Assembly: GCA_026391455.1 (NCBI GenBank)
Contig: JAPLEH010000073.1
Coordinates: 25,396 to 89,395, forward strand
Reading direction: 5' to 3'
Length of the DNA: 64,000 nt
From: Bacteroidota bacterium
Lineage (GTDB): Bacteria; Bacteroidota; Bacteroidia; Chitinophagales; Chitinophagaceae
Below are positions 45,179 to 54,879 of this stretch, piece after piece. The notes below the pieces were generated by a model. The model was not told the DNA's origin, did not search any database, and saw only the letters and a list, made by a program, of their open reading frames with translations. The translations under genes and the position numbers were made by a program. Within the stretch, counting starts at the first letter, position 1; every line of letters begins with the position of its first letter.

Positions 45179-45889
45179 ATGCGCACACAAAAAATAACCG
45201 GATGGCTGCTGATCGCCGGAGCTGCCGGTGTACTCGTTCCTTATACGTTACTCACGATCCTCTTTGTATATCCGGATATACTTCGAAAAGATACCGGTGA
45301 AATTCTTACCCGCTTTCATGCAGGAGGTGCCGGGCTGATCTTCGCCTGGTTTGCATTTGCAATATTGGGATTGCCGCTTATTCCTGCATATTCGCTTATT
45401 GGTAGGCAAGGGGGAAAAAGATCTGCCTTACTAAGCGTGGCCACTACCATCGGTATTGCCGGGCTTATTGTACAAATGATCGGGTTACTTCGCTGGACCT
45501 TTGTAGTACCAGTACTGGCCGATCAATATGTTCATGCAACGGATGATACCAGCCGTGCAATGGCTGTAACCGGATTTAAAATTATTCACCAGTTTGCCGG
45601 AGTATTACTCGGTGAATACATCGGGCAGTTATTCACGATCATCTGGACCATACTGGTTTCAATGGCACTGGTGAAAATGAAATGGTTGCCCAAATGGATG
45701 GGCGTCCTCGGTGTATTTAGTTCAGTGATTTATTCTTTAGCGCAGGCGGAGCTGTTTGCCACTGTAATACCCGGTTTTCCCGTATGGGATATGGCTGGTT
45801 TTATAGGAAGCACGCTTTGGCTGATCTGGCTGATTCTATTGGGAATATTCCTTATTCGCAGGAAGAACACTCAACCGGATTTAGCATAA
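45179..45889 (+). CDS. DUF4386 family membrane protein
   Basis: 236 residues from ATG 45179. Six hydrophobic helices: near 8-28, 50-72, 85-105, 140-165, 175-195 and 205-228. The layout 'TGWLLIAGAAGVLVPYTLL', 'RAMAVTGFKIIHQFAGVLLG' and 'WLPKWMGVLGVFSSVIY' fits DUF4386. Function is unknown. A CATCTTTG element some 43 nt upstream hints at its own promoter. Confidence 0.75.
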   Translation: MRTQKITGWLLIAGAAGVLVPYTLLTILFVYPDILRKDTGEILTRFHAGGAGLIFAWFAFAILGLPLIPAYSLIGRQGGKRSALLSVATTIGIAGLIVQMIGLLRWTFVVPVLADQYVHATDDTSRAMAVTGFKIIHQFAGVLLGEYIGQLFTIIWTILVSMALVKMKWLPKWMGVLGVFSSVIYSLAQAELFATVIPGFPVWDMAGFIGSTLWLIWLILLGIFLIRRKNTQPDLA

Positions 45890-45892
45890 CAA

Positions 45893-45932
45893 AAATAAAG
45901 CCGCCTTATAAACGTATACGACGGCTTTATTT
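45893..45932. terminator. Intrinsic terminator between convergent genes
   Basis: An 11-bp stem (AAATAAAGCCG / CGGCTTTATTT) with a loop of about 18 nt, then T's on the plus strand and A's on the other side. Confidence 0.75.
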
Positions 45933-45949
45933 TTTTTCAGGTAAACAAA

Positions 45950-47212
45950 TTATTGCTTTGCCAACGCTGTAAGTGCTTTTACCAATTGATCCAGTTCGCC
46001 GGTGGTGGTATAGATGTTTGGGGTAATGCGGCAGCCATGAACATTCGCTGAATCGATAGCAACCGTATAGATATGGTATTTTGTCATCAGCTGCTCTGCG
46101 AGTAATGCAGGCTTCATACCTTTAATGCCCACATTGGCAATAGCACAGGAGCGGGCGGGATCAGCCGGTGTATTGACCATGACCCCGGGAATATTTCTGA
46201 CTTTATCAGTCCAGTACAGTTGCAGATAACGCAGCCGTTCTTCTTTTCTTGCTGCACCGAGTTTCAAATAATAATCAATGGCATTGGCAATGGCCAGATC
46301 GGTATGCACAGGGTGCGTGCCGGTATGATTGAGGCGGTAGATATCCTCTTCCTGTTTATCTTCCCCGGCACCCAGCAGGGGCCACAGGCCTTTTATGTTA
46401 TCTTTTTTTACATATAAAAATCCCGCACCCAATGGCACACTGAGCCATTTGTGTAAACTGGTGCCGTAATAATCACAACCCAGTTCGGGAATGGTATAAC
46501 GGAAATGAGCAAAGGCGTGCGCTCCATCCACTAATACTTTCACACCCATTTGATGCGCCATATCACAAATTTTTTTTACTGGTAATATTTGTCCGGTGAT
46601 ATTGACGACATGGGATAGCAGGAGCAGTTTTGTGTTGGGTTGAATGGCACTGGCATAAAGGGTAAGGATCTCATCATCGCTTTGCGGAAGATTCGGTATG
46701 GAAATAATACGATTCACGATTCCGTGCCGTTTGGCCATCAGGCGAAACATATCACGCATGGCCCCATAATCCTGTTCGGCCATGAGTGCTTCATCCCCTT
46801 TTTTCCAATTGAGCCCATTGATCACCAGGTCGAGCGCTTCGGTGGTATTGCGGGTAATGATCAGTTCCTCGGTACTGCAACCGGCTAGTGCCGCCAGTTT
46901 TCCTGCCATTATTTTCTTATCATCAAAGCGGCGGGTACGCATATAATACGCTCCTTCATAATTCACGTTGCGCACATGCTGAATGAACTGTTCGAGAATT
47001 TCTTCCGGCTGGAAACAGTAGTACCCGTTTTCCAGGTTGATATAATCAGGTTTGAGCCGGTATCCTTTTCTTATTCCCTCCCAGAAATCTTCTTCGCGGG
47101 CCAGATCAAACGCAGGAACGGTATCATAGGCTTCCAGCATTTTCTCCAGTTGAAAAAAAGCAGGCGTAATGCCCATCAGGGAAATTTGTTTGAGGAAGTG
47201 TCGTTTGTCCAT
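45950..47212 (-). CDS. Class V aminotransferase (isopenicillin-N epimerase-like)
   Basis: 420 residues of the PLP-dependent class V fold. The PLP lysine is in GTSLHKWLSVPLGAGFLYV; TRNTTEALDLVINGL and VLVDGAHAFAHF supply the phosphate and Asp contacts. The N-terminus KRHFLKQISLMG looks like a weak Tat-type leader, often seen in exported enzymes of this subgroup, but no clear RR is present. Substrate unknown. The minus-strand transcript shares a terminator with the DUF4386 gene. The promoter is probably within 47213-47250 (caaTTTTTG, one base off). Confidence 0.83.
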   Translation of the reverse strand: MDKRHFLKQISLMGITPAFFQLEKMLEAYDTVPAFDLAREEDFWEGIRKGYRLKPDYINLENGYYCFQPEEILEQFIQHVRNVNYEGAYYMRTRRFDDKKIMAGKLAALAGCSTEELIITRNTTEALDLVINGLNWKKGDEALMAEQDYGAMRDMFRLMAKRHGIVNRIISIPNLPQSDDEILTLYASAIQPNTKLLLLSHVVNITGQILPVKKICDMAHQMGVKVLVDGAHAFAHFRYTIPELGCDYYGTSLHKWLSVPLGAGFLYVKKDNIKGLWPLLGAGEDKQEEDIYRLNHTGTHPVHTDLAIANAIDYYLKLGAARKEERLRYLQLYWTDKVRNIPGVMVNTPADPARSCAIANVGIKGMKPALLAEQLMTKYHIYTVAIDSANVHGCRITPNIYTTTGELDQLVKALTALAKQ

Positions 47213-47471
47213 GGTTGAATTTACAAAAATTGAACATAGACACGGAGCAAATTGGTTTATCGGAATTGGGAGCGGGTAAGCGATTTATGGCCTTTATATG
47301 TGGTTTAATAGTAATGAGAAAAGATAAACATCACGTAATTAGGTATTTATACTTAAGCTTGATTCGAAAAGACTTAGCCTCATTTAGAAAAAAATAACCA
47401 TTTTATGGTATTGCCCCAACTAATGGGCCTGCTTATCTTGCACACTTACAGGAGCTTCATATTTTGTCAAT
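47213..47471. other. Intergenic stretch without gene
   Basis: AT-rich sequence holding the upstream region of the aminotransferase (minus) and a possible plus promoter. TTG lies at 47438-47440 and TATTTTG at 47460-47466, 19 nt apart. A 60-residue open frame at 47215-47397 has no family features. Confidence 0.4.
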
Positions 47472-47525
47472 CCGGCACAGCGAAGAGTGGTACATACTAT
47501 CATTTTTGCTGAGCCGGTTTTTTTT
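47472..47525 (+). terminator. Hairpin with T-tract in the leader of the heme-motif lipoprotein gene
   Basis: CCGGCACAGC (47472-47481) pairs with GCTGAGCCGG (47508-47517), one mismatch, then eight T's. It sits 36 nt upstream of the start at 47561, where a terminator would cut off expression, so it may be an attenuator or end a small RNA. Confidence 0.6.
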
Positions 47526-47560
47526 GTATATTATTTTGTAAACCAAAACCAACCACCAAC

Positions 47561-49024
47561 ATGAAAAAACTCACTGTTATTGCCTTTCTTTCTGCTATCG
47601 TGATCATCCTCGGATGTCCTTCCAAAAAAAATACAGTCGGCGCACCGGCTGATTGCGGGTGCAGAAACCCTGCGGATACCAATACAGTATGCCAGTCCTT
47701 TATTGATGGCCGCTGCGGCTGGTGTGCAGATAAAACCTGCGAGCAGGGCGATTTTTGCAGCTATATGCCACGTGATGTGGATTTTCTGCAGAAAACAGAT
47801 GGCTATTCCACTTTTATTCCTGCCTGCCAGAATGCCTTTGATTGGTTTTCCTGGCAAAGTTTCATTGCTGTAAACTGGCCGGCTGATGCAAACGGCGATC
47901 CGCTTTCAGTAGGCCTAAACGATAAACCCGAAGCACCCCGTGTTTGGGAATCTTATCTTACCCTTCCGGAAGTATTCGATAATGCACCCCGTCAATCAGA
48001 CGGATATATGATGCTGGGTGCCATCAGCAAAGCTGCCGATCATATGTTCGATGGAAGCCTCGACGATCTGGAGCCGGGCTCTGATAAACCGCTTATTGAC
48101 CGTAATCTCAATTTTACTTTATATGAGATCAAAGTAAATAAGATTGAAGCCGATTATATTAACAAAAACGGTTTGACCACCTGGTGCGGACAGAAACGAT
48201 TTTATGACAGCGTGAGCACGCATGTACAGTTTCCTTCCGGAAGTTATAAATCCGATTCAGTAGGTGCCATTGAAGTAAAAACAGGCTGGAGAGTATTGAT
48301 CCCCGGTGTGGATGATCCCACCCATTTCTATACTCGTAAAGCGGTGATCGTAGTGGATAGTAAGTACGTGGTCACCAAAGTGCCTATCCGCGATACGGTA
48401 ACGGTGGGACTGGTAGCGATGCACCTGATCCGGAATGTATCCACCAAAGGTTCTTCCTGGATATGGAGTTCATTTGAGCAGGTGGAAAACGCACCCGATT
48501 GTCCCAATGGTAAATGTCCCCCCGATACAGCCTGGTATTCCTTTTATAATCCCAAATGCACTACCTGTTCATTGAATACAGCTCCTGTTAAAACCGGTGA
48601 TAGCTATTTATGGTCCGTAGCCAATGGCCCCAATAAGCAGTATGGCCGTTTATATGCTACGAATGGTTATGGCTCGCAGATCGGAAGGATCAATGTGGTG
48701 GAAAGTTCTACCGATTCTATTTCCACCCTGTGGCGCAATAAACTCAAAGGCATTAACAGCGTATGGCAGTATTACCGGCTCATCGGCAGCCAGTGGCTGA
48801 ATGCAGAAGACAGCCGTGGCCCGGCCAATACATTAGGCATTCCCACTGCACAAGCCAATACGGCGATGGAATCCTACCTGCAGATCGTAAAACCAGCAAC
48901 AGGTAGCGGCAGTTGTATGAGTTGCCATGGATTCGCAACCGGTAAGTATGATAAATTGAATGCCGATCTCAGTTTTGTGTTGAAGTTTGCACGCAAGGAT
49001 ACATTGTGCAGTAAGCAGAAATAA
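47561..49024 (+). CDS. Lipoprotein with a C-terminal CxxCH heme motif
   Basis: 487 residues. The leader (MKKLTVIAFLSAIVIILGC) ends in a lipobox Cys. The first roughly 70 mature residues are Cys-rich (CGC, CQSF, CGWCADKTC, FCSYMP). The middle has 'NAFDWFSWQSFIAVNWPADANGD' (split) and 'GWRVLIPG'. A single CxxCH (CMSCHGFATG) near residue 455 would bind one c-type heme. It resembles exported cytochrome-like proteins annotated in proteobacteria and Bacteroidota with 'WQSFIA.NWP'. Function unknown; probably a periplasmic or outer-membrane redox or heme protein. Confidence 0.7.
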   Translation: MKKLTVIAFLSAIVIILGCPSKKNTVGAPADCGCRNPADTNTVCQSFIDGRCGWCADKTCEQGDFCSYMPRDVDFLQKTDGYSTFIPACQNAFDWFSWQSFIAVNWPADANGDPLSVGLNDKPEAPRVWESYLTLPEVFDNAPRQSDGYMMLGAISKAADHMFDGSLDDLEPGSDKPLIDRNLNFTLYEIKVNKIEADYINKNGLTTWCGQKRFYDSVSTHVQFPSGSYKSDSVGAIEVKTGWRVLIPGVDDPTHFYTRKAVIVVDSKYVVTKVPIRDTVTVGLVAMHLIRNVSTKGSSWIWSSFEQVENAPDCPNGKCPPDTAWYSFYNPKCTTCSLNTAPVKTGDSYLWSVANGPNKQYGRLYATNGYGSQIGRINVVESSTDSISTLWRNKLKGINSVWQYYRLIGSQWLNAEDSRGPANTLGIPTAQANTAMESYLQIVKPATGSGSCMSCHGFATGKYDKLNADLSFVLKFARKDTLCSKQK

Positions 49025-49099
49025 ATTTTTTGGTGTAGCCTGTAAAAATAATAGTCAGTACTGTTTTGGATTTTTCCTTTACGGTACTGGCTTTTTTGT

Positions 49100-49280
49100 G
49101 AATGGTCAATGGTCAGTGGTGAATAGTGAGTTGTCAATGGTGAATAGTGAACCAGCCTTCACTTCGTTACTGCGGGCAAGCGGTGTTTTCAAACTTCACA
49201 TTTTCCCATTTTCTAATTATCCAATTATCGGATTATCACATTAGCAAATTATCACATTAGCACATTAGCTAATTATCTAA
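49100..49280. repeat. Two opposed word arrays
   Basis: From about 49099: gtgaatg, gtcaatg, gtcagtg, gtgaata (7-nt, plus sense, following the lipoprotein gene). From 49280 backward: ttagataattagctaatgtg on the minus strand (8-nt), reading away from the deaminase stop. Confidence 0.8.
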
Positions 49281-49778
49281 TTATACTTCTCCTTCATCAA
49301 ACGACAATAAAATCTTACTGGTGTTTACCTTTACTTTACGTGTTTGTACACCTGCTTTTTCCAGCATGATGCGGGAAGCTTTGAACACATCATTGCCTTC
49401 GTACTTATCGGAGAGGTAGATCACTTCTTTAATGCCTGATTGTATGATGGCTTTCGAACATTCATTGCAGGGGAAAAGAGCCGTGTATATTTTACATCCG
49501 TGAAGATCCATTCCAATATTGTTCAGAATGGCATTCAGTTCGGCATGACAGACATAGGGATATTTGGTTTGCAAAAAATCCCCGGTCTTTTCCCAGGGGA
49601 AATCGTCGTCATCACAGCCAATCGGCAAACCATTATAACCAGCCCCCACAATCTTGTTTTTCTGATTCACAATGCAGGCACCAACCTGGGTGCTGGGATC
49701 TTTGCTGCGTTTGGCAGATAATAAGGCAACCCCCATAAAATATTCGTCCCAGGATATATAGTCTTGTCGTTTATTCAC
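49281..49778 (-). CDS. dCMP deaminase (ComEB-like)
   Basis: 165 residues of the cytidine/deoxycytidylate deaminase superfamily. The zinc site is CHAELNAI (His and catalytic Glu) and FPCNECSK (two Cys). The [12 protein letters not shown] region and GYNGLPIGC fit dCMP deaminase, which makes dUMP for thymidylate synthesis. The size is normal. It is the only pyrimidine gene in the window. Confidence 0.9.
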   Translation of the reverse strand: MNKRQDYISWDEYFMGVALLSAKRSKDPSTQVGACIVNQKNKIVGAGYNGLPIGCDDDDFPWEKTGDFLQTKYPYVCHAELNAILNNIGMDLHGCKIYTALFPCNECSKAIIQSGIKEVIYLSDKYEGNDVFKASRIMLEKAGVQTRKVKVNTSKILLSFDEGEV

Positions 49779-49926
49779 CTGTGTATCAATTTATTTCAAT
49801 CAAAAATACTATTACGTAATGCGAATGTAAGTTTTTGGGCGTTTAGTTGACCAGCAGCTTATTCATAAAAAAGTAATGCAGGGCACAACTATTTTTTAGT
49901 AAATTTCGATATATTGAAAAAAAAGT

Positions 49927-50340
49927 ATGGCAAAAGCAAAATCCGGTTCTATACCGAAGGGTACAAAAGAAGACCCCTGGCAGTTAAAGACCCCTCCGGG
50001 TACTTCTGAATATATCATGTATAAAGAAGAAGATATACTGGTATGTAAAGTGGGCAGCACCACCTTACATTATCAGTGGCGTTGTCTGGAAGACTGTGCT
50101 GCGATGCTGAAAAAACACGGTGATTGGATGGAATTAGGCAGCGCAGACGAACAAAAACCTGCCAAGGACGGCACTGCGGAAGCCTGGGCCCGATCGCCAC
50201 AAAATCCGGTAAAGGGATGGTATGGATTGAAAAAAGGATTCAGAGGACGATTTGGTATGTATGTGCCACCTTTAATGGAAGTGTTGGGTATGGTGGAACT
50301 GGAACACAATCCGAGGAACAACAGGATGAGAGTAAAATAA
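49927..50340 (+). CDS. Conserved protein of unknown function
   Basis: 137 residues, soluble and basic at the C-terminus, with no signal peptide. Visible segments: 'GTKEDPWQLKTPPGTSEYIMYKEED', 'LVCKVGSTTLHYQWRCLEDCAAMLKKHGDW' and 'PVKGWYGLKKGFRGRFGMYVPPLMEVLGM' (each shown in part). Tryptophan and Cys spacing suggests a conserved fold, not a random frame, and codon use matches the neighbours. Family not identified. Convergent with the cyclase gene, 15 nt apart. Confidence 0.7.
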   Translation: MAKAKSGSIPKGTKEDPWQLKTPPGTSEYIMYKEEDILVCKVGSTTLHYQWRCLEDCAAMLKKHGDWMELGSADEQKPAKDGTAEAWARSPQNPVKGWYGLKKGFRGRFGMYVPPLMEVLGMVELEHNPRNNRMRVK

Positions 50341-50355
50341 AAGGCATCGTCTTTT

Positions 50356-51447
50356 TTACTGCAGGGGGAACAGGGTACTTAATTGTACATCTGCTGCTTT
50401 GCCACGCAGTTGAATACTGCCAAGAAACTTCGTCTGATAGATGCCGTCCAGGGATAAGGAATTGAGTAATGTGTCTGATGCAATAATATCGGTATCAAAC
50501 TCTTTGCATTTTCCCTGGATACGGCTCGTGGTATTCAGCACGTCACCTGAGAAGGTTATGTCACGTTTAATGATACCCACTTCTCCGGCCACTACTTTGC
50601 CGCAGTGCATACCGGCTTTGAAACCCGGTACCAGCCCGTATTTCAACTGATACTTTTCCCGCTTTGCATGAATCTCGTTTTTCATATCAAAGAAACAACT
50701 GACACACCGGTTATCGCTTATCCCGTCTTTATACTTCCAGGCTATTACCACTTCATCACCCACATATTGATAAATCTCGCCTTTATTATCCAATATCGGG
50801 TTGGTGATGTCTGCGAAAAATTCTTTCAGCAATTCATGGTATTTTTCGTTTCCCAGTTTTTCTGCAATAGTGGTTGATCCGTTCAGGTCAAGGAACATAA
50901 AAATACGTTCTTCCGTTTTCGGGGTCTGGTATTTCCCTCTCACCATGTTCCAGATATTTCCTTCACCGAATTTAGTATTGAACTGCAGCATGATCTGTGT
51001 TAACATCACCACCACTGACCAGCCAATTATATTCTTGGCATGCAGCCGGTTGGTCAGAAAAGAAGTAAATGCCTCTCGGGTTTCCGGCGCAGCATAGGAT
51101 TTCCCGGTTTGTACGGGCGCAGCGATCAGCGCCAGTACAAAAGTAATAATGCTCACTACCAGAATAAAAGAAAGCACTACCGCCGCTAATGTAAAGCCAT
51201 AAGGTTTGTCGCGGTACTTTTCATTTACATAAAACACCAGAAAACTTCCCCCCATCAATGCGCCCAGAAAGGCGGCAACGATATTCAGAATAAAATGACC
51301 TTGTAGAGAAAACGTAGCGCTTCGCCCGGCTGATAAACCGGATGTAAGCACGAAATAATCGTAGAACGTCATTATACAGCCAATGACCAGCCAGGATATG
51401 ACGATAACGCCCAGTTTATAAAATTTAAGCCGTTGTCGTTGAGTCAT
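50356..51447 (-). CDS. Membrane-bound class III adenylate/guanylate cyclase
   Basis: 363 residues. Four hydrophobic helices occupy about residues 10-170. The class III catalytic domain follows: the first metal Asp in FMFLDLNGSTTIAE, the second Asp in YQYVGDEVVIAWKY, and the transition-state Asn/Arg in DVLNTTSRIQ. It probably makes cAMP or cGMP at the inner membrane. No separate sensor domain is present. It follows the M1 peptidase gene after a terminator, so it is transcribed independently. Confidence 0.87.
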   Translation of the reverse strand: MTQRQRLKFYKLGVIVISWLVIGCIMTFYDYFVLTSGLSAGRSATFSLQGHFILNIVAAFLGALMGGSFLVFYVNEKYRDKPYGFTLAAVVLSFILVVSIITFVLALIAAPVQTGKSYAAPETREAFTSFLTNRLHAKNIIGWSVVVMLTQIMLQFNTKFGEGNIWNMVRGKYQTPKTEERIFMFLDLNGSTTIAEKLGNEKYHELLKEFFADITNPILDNKGEIYQYVGDEVVIAWKYKDGISDNRCVSCFFDMKNEIHAKREKYQLKYGLVPGFKAGMHCGKVVAGEVGIIKRDITFSGDVLNTTSRIQGKCKEFDTDIIASDTLLNSLSLDGIYQTKFLGSIQLRGKAADVQLSTLFPLQ

Positions 51448-51476
51448 ATTACATCATTAGCTGCCATAATATACAA

Positions 51477-51508
51477 AAAAATACCGGCAGGGCTTTGCCG
51501 GTATTTTT
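51477..51508 (-). terminator. Terminator of the M1 peptidase gene
   Basis: A 13-bp stem (AAAAATACCGGCA / TGCCGGTATTTTT) with a GGGCTT loop; the A-tract on the plus strand is a T-tract for minus transcription. Confidence 0.8.
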
Positions 51509-51528
51509 ATTTCTGAATAGCTTTTTTA

Positions 51529-53844
51529 CTAATGAACGATCAGGTTCGACGCATTCACATTGAATCTCGACCGGGGCGGAAGATTCAACGGACCAAATAT
51601 CTCCAGCAAACCTGCACCGATCGTGGCCGAACATCCGGGGTTGAGCGTTACACTGTTCAGTGATCGGTTTGATGCAGAAGACTGATTGAACGTAATAACA
51701 CCCGAAGAATCTGCCACGATCAGATTTGACACCGGTGAACCTGTCAGTGTGCCGGTGCCTCTTACAATATTATTCAGCGTAAGCGTATTGTTGCCAATGA
51801 TCACCGTATTGCTGCCCAATATCGTCAACGGACCCACGGCAAATGAACCGGGAAGAATGGGTTGGTTGCTGCCCGCTGTGGCAATGGTAATATCAGCACC
51901 CTGCGGAGGTACACCGGCGGATGACCAATTGGAAGCGCCATTCCAATCGGTATTGGTACTGCCAAACCAGGTATAATTATCCAGACCCGGTATATTCACT
52001 GTACTGCCGGTGGATAATGTGCGTGCACTGTCATCATACATAACAGTTGTGGGCGTGAAAGAGAGATAATAACTGAGCCGGTTGCCTGCAACGGGTATGC
52101 TCAATCCCTTTCCGGCATAGGATAGATTACCACTTCCCCAGTCGAAGAACGTGATCGTGGTATCCTGACTGGCAAGCGTTCCTTTTACATGCAATACCAC
52201 GGGCCCGCGGAAGTAGGTGACATTGGATCCGGCGGTTTGTGTTTGGCCTCCCATTTGCACCACCAGTTTATTCGGAGATGGACTGTTCCAGTTCACCGTG
52301 TTGATCGGATTGCCAACACCACCAACGGGTATGGTGGTGGGACCGGATCCTCCCACATAATCGTTGAAGAATACGGTAATGTCGCGGCCGAGCACTTTAT
52401 TGAAATAATTTTTTAATGAATCCGTGGTAGCCGATTTGCCTGCCAGCGATGTTTGATAATCGGTCAATGCCTGATAGAATTTTTGATCACCGCAGATGGA
52501 TCGTAACATCGACACAATCATGGCACCCCGTTCGTATACGGTGCTTCCGTAATTACTGCTCCATATGAGATTTGATGTGCCGGCATTGCCATTGGGTATC
52601 CATGCACTGGCCGTGGAAAGTCCCAGGGCCGATGTTTTCATTCCGCTGCGCAAACTAAAGGGATTGAGTCCTGTTGCGGGATTGAGTTCACCCGCCAGCG
52701 CTTCACCATACCGGGCAAATCCTTCCGCGAGCCAGAGATCATTCCAGGTGGCAAACGTTACATTGTCACCAAACCATTGATGCACCAGTTCATGCGATAA
52801 GGTACGCAGGCTGGTCAATGATCCGCCTGATGCTATACCGGAAAAAGTCTGGTGCTCCATGCCGCTTGCACCAAGCAGACCATCATAGTAACCGTGTTTC
52901 TCATTTTTAAAAGGATAAACACCAAAACAATTACCATAGGAAACCACCAACGGATTCATCAGATCCATCGCCGTGAGAATGCTGTTATACGTGGTGGTGG
53001 TCTTTCCCCTGAACAAATTATAAGCGACCTGCACTTCAGTACCTCCTGCATTCACAGAGCGGTAATAGCGGTTGTAGCGGGCTACGCTCACTGCAACCAG
53101 ATAGGTGGCGATCGGATAACGTGTTTTAAACGTGAAGTACCGGTTGTTTCCAATAATGGTGGAGTCTGTCAGTTTACCATTGGCCGCCACCCAGAATGTA
53201 TCGGCTGCGGTGGGCTGGCCCCAGGGTACACTCACGGTCATATCCATCGAATCTACTTTATCCTGCATGTCGGCTTTGCAGGGCCACCAGTCGCGGTCTT
53301 CGTAGGATTCAGATAACGTAGTGATATAGGTGCCGCCGGTACTGTTGGTGGCTTTTTGATAACCCTGCGCCGCACCGGATACGGCAGGGGGGACACCCTG
53401 GTAAAAGATAATGAGGGAATCAATAAAGTTCAATGGCAATACCGCTCCCAGATTTATCGTAACGATATTACTGCTATGTGTGATATTTATTACCGGAAGA
53501 ACAGCGCCTCTGAATTTTACAGAATCAACAATCAGTCCGGAGCGCAGATCAAAACTGACGGTGGATACATTGTTTTGAATGGTCTTGAAATTGGTTTGTA
53601 CCGATCCTTTGATGTATTTCGTAGAATCAGGATTGATACGCCAATAGATCTTATGATACAGAACATCCATATTCGCACCCGTACCGCTGGTTCCGGTACT
53701 TTCAGTGAAGCCGGAAACCGGCGACAGGCCGATGCCCCTGATACCATGAAAGGGCGCATCTTCCTCCTGTGCCTGTAACAGGGGAGAGGTAAAGCATAAC
53801 ATCCATAAAAACAGCAGGGATGGCCTGACAGTGAAATGTTTCAT
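51529..53844 (-). CDS. Secreted M1-family metalloaminopeptidase
   Basis: 771 residues from the ATG at 53844, with a signal peptide (KHFTVRPSLLFLWMLCFTSPLLQAQ, in parts). The M1 fold is present: 'GASGMEHQTF' (GAMEN-like), HELVHQWFGDN with His351, Glu352 and His355, and Glu374 18 residues later (WLAEGFARYGE). The C-terminal roughly 180 residues are beta-rich (DYTWFGSTNTDWNGASNWS, FVAVGPLTILGSN) of the type found before T9SS sorting domains, but the protein stops at NASNLIVH with no sorting domain. Either it is cut short or it is not T9SS-exported. TATTTTTG at 53862-53869 (minus) may be its -7 element. Confidence 0.87.
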   Translation of the reverse strand: MKHFTVRPSLLFLWMLCFTSPLLQAQEEDAPFHGIRGIGLSPVSGFTESTGTSGTGANMDVLYHKIYWRINPDSTKYIKGSVQTNFKTIQNNVSTVSFDLRSGLIVDSVKFRGAVLPVINITHSSNIVTINLGAVLPLNFIDSLIIFYQGVPPAVSGAAQGYQKATNSTGGTYITTLSESYEDRDWWPCKADMQDKVDSMDMTVSVPWGQPTAADTFWVAANGKLTDSTIIGNNRYFTFKTRYPIATYLVAVSVARYNRYYRSVNAGGTEVQVAYNLFRGKTTTTYNSILTAMDLMNPLVVSYGNCFGVYPFKNEKHGYYDGLLGASGMEHQTFSGIASGGSLTSLRTLSHELVHQWFGDNVTFATWNDLWLAEGFARYGEALAGELNPATGLNPFSLRSGMKTSALGLSTASAWIPNGNAGTSNLIWSSNYGSTVYERGAMIVSMLRSICGDQKFYQALTDYQTSLAGKSATTDSLKNYFNKVLGRDITVFFNDYVGGSGPTTIPVGGVGNPINTVNWNSPSPNKLVVQMGGQTQTAGSNVTYFRGPVVLHVKGTLASQDTTITFFDWGSGNLSYAGKGLSIPVAGNRLSYYLSFTPTTVMYDDSARTLSTGSTVNIPGLDNYTWFGSTNTDWNGASNWSSAGVPPQGADITIATAGSNQPILPGSFAVGPLTILGSNTVIIGNNTLTLNNIVRGTGTLTGSPVSNLIVADSSGVITFNQSSASNRSLNSVTLNPGCSATIGAGLLEIFGPLNLPPRSRFNVNASNLIVH

Positions 53845-54026
53845 GGTGATGGTGTATCTGACAAAAATAGTTGAAAATTCCAATGGGGTACCTGTAATTT
53901 CAGATGGGGTTTATTCATCAGAATAGCGTAGTTTTTCATTGGTGGCCGGTAAAATCAGGGTTTGCTGTGAGATTGGTCATACCATCCGCCACTGTATGTG
54001 CAGAGATTTGCTTGTAAATATTTAGT

Positions 54027-54872
54027 ATGCTTAAAATAATTGTCCCTACCGATTTTTCACCCAATGCCACCCGTGCGATTGATTATGCCGTGCAACTTGC
54101 CAAAACTGGTAAAGCTTCTCTGATGATCATACATGCATCGGATAAACTGATGGGGCCCGGACTGGAAGCTGGTCTTCCATTTACAGAATATAACCAGCGC
54201 ATCACCGATGATGCATTTTCCAACCTGGAATTGGTAAAGAAGGGTATTGAACAAACTGAGCAAATAAAAGTAGAAACGGAACTGTACACCGGTGCTGTGG
54301 TGGATGCTGTAGTAACGGCGGCCAAGGAAACCGGTGCGGGATTGATCATTATGGGTACAATGGGTATTAATAGTATAAAGGATACCTTATTTGGCACCAA
54401 TACATCTGCGGTAATAGCCGGTAGCGATGTGCCGGTGCTGGCCATACCGCTCGAGTACAGTTGGACTACACCCCGTAATTTTTTACTGGCATTGAATAAT
54501 TTTCATGAAGCGGGAGCAATGGTGCAGCCAGCATTCGATCTTGCAAGAATTTTTTCATCAGCAGTAAAGCTGGTAGTCTTCACCGATGAGGAAGAAGCAT
54601 CTGCTGACGATTTTCTGGCCGATGCGCAGGCGATCCGGGAGGCAGAGGAAAAGCTGAAAGGATTATTCCCGGATATCGTAATAAATACCCAACACTTGTC
54701 CGGCCGATATTTCGAAGATACTATCGGCAAATACACAGAAGAACATGCTACGGATGTGCTGGCGATGACGACACATAAGCGGAGTTTATTGGGTAATATC
54801 TTCAACCGGAGTATTACCCGCAAAATGAGTTATCATACCAAAGTGCCATTGCTGGCTATTCCCGTGAAGTAA
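54027..54872 (+). CDS. Tandem universal stress protein
   Basis: 281 residues with two UspA domains. The first (about 1-145) has the ATP-binding pattern G-2x-G-9x-G-(S/T), seen in GTMGINSIKDTLFGTNTS. The second (about 150-281) ends TTHKRSLLGNIFNRSITRKM and lacks the full pattern. Such tandem Usp proteins are cytoplasmic stress proteins. Start at ATG 54027. It is convergent with a small membrane-protein gene 7 nt away. Confidence 0.88.
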   Translation: MLKIIVPTDFSPNATRAIDYAVQLAKTGKASLMIIHASDKLMGPGLEAGLPFTEYNQRITDDAFSNLELVKKGIEQTEQIKVETELYTGAVVDAVVTAAKETGAGLIIMGTMGINSIKDTLFGTNTSAVIAGSDVPVLAIPLEYSWTTPRNFLLALNNFHEAGAMVQPAFDLARIFSSAVKLVVFTDEEEASADDFLADAQAIREAEEKLKGLFPDIVINTQHLSGRYFEDTIGKYTEEHATDVLAMTTHKRSLLGNIFNRSITRKMSYHTKVPLLAIPVK

Positions 54873-54879
54873 ACGAACA

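Noticed and set aside
47215..47397. 60-codon frame upstream of the lipoprotein gene
   Set aside because: No family features; the region is best read as promoter for the aminotransferase and leader DNA.
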